Shown: positions 61,215-64,000 of the stretch, one piece after another | Numbering within the stretch: the stretch's first letter is position 1 | Layout: every line of letters starts with the position of its first letter | Assembly: GCA_015178975.1 (NCBI GenBank) | Contig: WHVD01000006.1 | Location: 1,550,001 to 1,614,000 of the forward strand | Source of the DNA: Hysterangium stoloniferum | Lineage: Eukaryota > Basidiomycota > Agaricomycetes > Hysterangiales > Hysterangiaceae | Direction: 5' to 3' | Length of the DNA: 64,000 nt | Notes under the pieces: generated by a model | Seen by the model: the letters and a program-made list of their open reading frames with translations, nothing else | Told to the model about the DNA's origin: nothing | Databases searched by the model: none | Made by a program: the position numbers and the translations under genes

Positions 61215-62655
61215 GGAAGGCTGGAATTTTTGACCTTACATCTTCTCCTGGCAACAGATCTGGATGGGACACCTCGAGTAAAGGACTGCCACCAGTGATC
61301 GCAGATGCAACTGCACGTGAACGCAGACAGAATGTTGTGGAAGCTGGTTCTGAGAAGCTAGTGGCTGCTCCAGACTCGGAAGATTTCTGGACCACTAACA
61401 GGCTATTGTTTAAATATTTGGGATACAAGTTACACCAGCCCGGGAGGAAGCAGAATAAGACGAAAAATCACTTGAACGTGCGTATAATTAATTGTGGGCT
61501 ATCTATACTAATCGAAACTTCTCTATAAAATAGTCGCCTGCTATCATGGCTGCTACGCGCATTTCTAACGGAGCTGTGGTACAGCTAAAGAAAATATCCC
61601 TATCGAAACACGGAAATGAGTTTAGCATTGCCACCCATTTTTCGAGCAAGTTATTGGCATCGGAGCCTCAGAATCACTGCATTCCCGTCGTTGAAGTCAT
61701 CAAAATCCCAAAGGACGAGAGCATCGTCGTCTTGGTGTTTCCAAACTTCCTATCTTTACGTGATGCGAAGTTTGAAACGCGTGATGATATTATGGAATTT
61801 CTCGGACAGATATTTGAGGTGCGTTTCCAATTCAATTCATGGGTACACTTAGCATGAGACTGTATAGGGCATACAATTTCTGCATAAGAACAACGTTGCC
61901 CATCGGTGAATTTCCCTAGCTAACCATCACAAAGTTGAATTAATCCTCTGGTCTGTAGGAATTGCACCTTGAGCAACATCAAGGTGGTGCATCCCCCCAA
62001 GGCTCCAAAAATGTCCAAACTGCGTAAGACGGGAGCATCGACTGATGGACATTTGCCTCCGAAATACTACTTGGATAATTTTGAACACTCTCGACGCTAT
62101 GATACTGCAAATTGGCTGTTTCGAGGCTACAAGTACCACAAACCCTGCGACCCTTTTGCTATTGATATTTGTTACATTGGTCATATGATCAAGATGGAGT
62201 TTATTGATGTAAGGCTCACATCTCGCAACATCACCACTATGTCTAACAACCACAAGCGTAAACGCAACGTCGATTTCATGTTAGCCTTGGTAACGGACAT
62301 GGTACAGGAAAATCCGGCAGCCAGGCCAACAATAGGTGAAGTCGTGGAACGATTTGACCACATGCGGCTTAATTTGAAGAGCGCCGAAATTCTAAATGCA
62401 GAGGAATTAAAATATACCATTCGTCGGTCATGGCTCCGTCGATTATGGCTCCGTCGATTTCGACCGTTCCGCCGCACAGTATCTAGGGCGCCCCATGATT
62501 ATCTTGTCAGTAAGCCGCTGATCGCTGATCAGATTTATTCACCTGACCATGTTATAAGGACGTCGATACGGAGAATGGTTGGACTGCTCAGAGGGTGGGA
62601 CCACGTGAAGTCGCTGTATTCATCCCATCATCGGCCCAACTGCCTCCTCCTATGA
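61215..62655 (+). pseudogene. Kinase-like tandem copy 2 (more complete, predicted inactive)
   Basis: Pieces 61215-61477, 61534-61818, 61868-61905 and 61959-62655 join in one frame through introns of 56, 49 and 53 nt. Order: linker with EDFWTTNRLLFKYLGYKL, then ATRISNGAVVQLKKISLSKH (N-lobe strands) and NHCIPVVEVIKIPKDESIVV. Next come GIQFLHKNNVAHRNCTLSNI, the catalytic loop with Asn for the HRD Asp, and PPKYYLDNFEHSRRYD. C-lobe: CDPFAIDICYIGHMIKMEF and the typical ending LVTDMVQENPAARPTIGEVV-ERFDHMR. A segment between YD and the C-lobe that copy 1 partly keeps (LPVYRSDK) is missing. Both catalytic Asp positions appear changed, so at best a pseudokinase. No clear ATG of its own is seen, since its linker is continuous with copy 1. 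The tail after the C-lobe is Arg-rich and unlike the family. Confidence 0.65.
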
Positions 62656-63499
62656 GCAAGCCATCAATTTCAATATTTGGCAGTATTGCCCACTTCTTTC
62701 GCGGGTTGTCAAGTTTACGCCAAGCGAATCGTGATGAAGTGTCTCGAAAAGTAGGTGCTACATCCGTGTGTTGCTCGATTGAAGAGTTAAATCATTTGTG
62801 TTAGCCGATTTACAATCGCCCCCCGCGTACATACATAATTGATGTTCCTGCACCTCCTAACATTGTAGTTCATCTAAGAACGGGTCGTTCCGATAAGTGG
62901 GATTGTCGAAAATGTGGGGAACACTTGAACACGTCAAGGCAGTTTTTGGTATGGCTCTTTAAATCTTTTCACGAGGCTACTTAACAATCAAGACTTGTAC
63001 AGCGCCATACAAGATCTGAGCATCCCGATGGTAAGTACTGTCTTCGTGTTTTTTCATTTGGACGAGGGATCTCAACATTTGCCTTCATTTCTTCTAGCAT
63101 ATATTTGTGGATGTGCTAAACTATACGATAACGCCTCTGATCTCAGATTCCATCGAAATGACTTTTGCCATTGGGACTGATTTATTATCGTATCCTTGTT
63201 GAAGTTTTGGCCGTTCGTCAACATGATGACACCTGTGGGTCCTAGCATATTGCGCGCTAAGCTACATAGTTCTGTACAGTAGCTTAGTAATGTTAACGCT
63301 TCTTGTTCGTGTCCGCCTGTCAGCAATCCTTGCATGAAGGCTTCATAGCCTTGTTTTGATTACAAATTCAGCCGTTTTTAGTGTGACAGGTCCAGCCCAT
63401 GTGTGAGGCAGTTCATCATTTGGTCCAATAGCAGTTATGAAAGTGAGACATAACAGACCATTTCAGGAGCAAGGGGCTATGCTCTGTTAGAGGGGTTCT
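62656..63499. other. Region after the kinase-like tandem, no supported gene
   Basis: Open pieces around 62640-62960 contain KWDCRKCGEHL, hinting at a lost zinc-binding segment, and 62995-63180 has a short frame. None connect by plausible splicing to a known family. Confidence 0.3.
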
Positions 63500-63715
63500 G
63501 GGAGTCTGGTCAGAGTCTGGTGACTGGTCCATGAGATACAGAGTGTTGAGTATAAGCAGGTTGATGTCTGGGTCCGGCAGAGTCCGAGGACTGGTGTATC
63601 TGACACAGTGTCAGATATAGACAGGTTGAGGTGCAAGTCTGGTGGAGTCTGACAACTGGTGCATATGGGGTGACGTGGGCTCCAACGGGAACTCCGGTTG
63701 TAACTATACAATATA
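63500..63715 (-). repeat. TGTTAC repeat family, inverted copy
   Basis: Read on minus, it has GTTACAACCGGAGTTCCCGT, ATATGCACCAGTTGTCAG and several GTCTGG/CCAGAC strings. These match 51972-52195 in order. An internal tandem flavour (CAGAGTCTGGTGACTGG-type units) is visible. Confidence 0.5.
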
Positions 63716-64000
63716 TGTAGAGGGTCAGGAGCATGTAGGATGGGGTCCAGGATCCCAGAGGCTGGCGGGTTTTCTGGTTCCTGACACTGAACTCCTCCTG
63801 GTACACAGGGATCGTGCAGCACTCAATACTATCCCCTGTTGTGAGAAATATTCCCATGCATCATGTAATACATAAGTGCTAGGTGGCCAGTTTGAAGATA
63901 TATAGTTAAAAAAGAATAAAAGGTAGAAATTCTGTAGCTCACTCAGTTTATAAGATAAAAATACAAAATAAATTGCATAATTTCAAGATAAATCAAGAAG
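63716..64000. other. AT-rich repeat DNA at the window end
   Basis: Follows the inverted TGTTAC repeat and becomes strongly AT-rich (atataaaaag-type strings). Probably more of the same retroelement; no coding remnant recognised and cut off by the window edge. Confidence 0.35.

Overview
This window looks like nuclear DNA of a basidiomycete fungus, probably an agaricomycete. The genes are broken by many short introns of about 46 to 150 nt, most near 55 nt. The recognisable proteins are fungal or eukaryotic: a PIN-like carrier, PP1, a Dhh1-type helicase, a Gid9-type E3 subunit, cystathionine gamma-synthase and a Wss1-type protease. Between them lie AT-rich, CpG-poor blocks of old repeats. Nothing bacterial, organellar, CRISPR-like or rRNA-like was seen.

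Layout. 1-3.8 kb: retroelement-like repeats. 3.8-11.5 kb: PIN-like carrier (-), Zn-cluster regulator (-), LRR protein (+). 11.5-14.7 kb: gene-poor, with a dead transposon-type ORF. 14.7-24.1 kb: FoP/CHTOP-like RNA-binding protein, SDH assembly factor 2, a glycosyltransferase fragment, a NADAR protein and a large PH-domain protein. 25.6-29.4 kb: PP1 catalytic subunit and Dhh1-type helicase in tandem. 29.4-38 kb: gene-poor, with an unidentified repeat present as two inverted copies. 38.0-39.4 kb: DXD glycosyltransferase. 41.8-49.9 kb: Wss1/WLM protease (-), mitochondrial-type HMG protein (+), Gid9/MAEA-like subunit (+) and cystathionine gamma-synthase (-). 50.1-57 kb: retroelement graveyard, in which one LTR element contains a long-inverted-repeat element and a second insert carrying a tRNA-like sequence. 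57-60 kb: sparse. 60.2-62.7 kb: two tandem copies of a kinase-like gene whose catalytic aspartates look lost. 63-64 kb: repeat DNA.

For twelve genes I derived exon-intron structures by reading through splice sites until the joined frame matched the family. All twelve stay in frame, and their summed exon lengths are divisible by three. The best host-gene observations are three GC-AG introns, 12-nt and 15-nt microexons, a Wss1-type gene whose active-site motif is split over three exons, and the tandem pseudokinase copies. I found no convincing new multi-gene defence or biosynthetic system. The most novel-looking objects are the 224-bp inverted-repeat element at 53.7-54.7 kb and the unidentified repeat pair at 31.7-35.7 kb.
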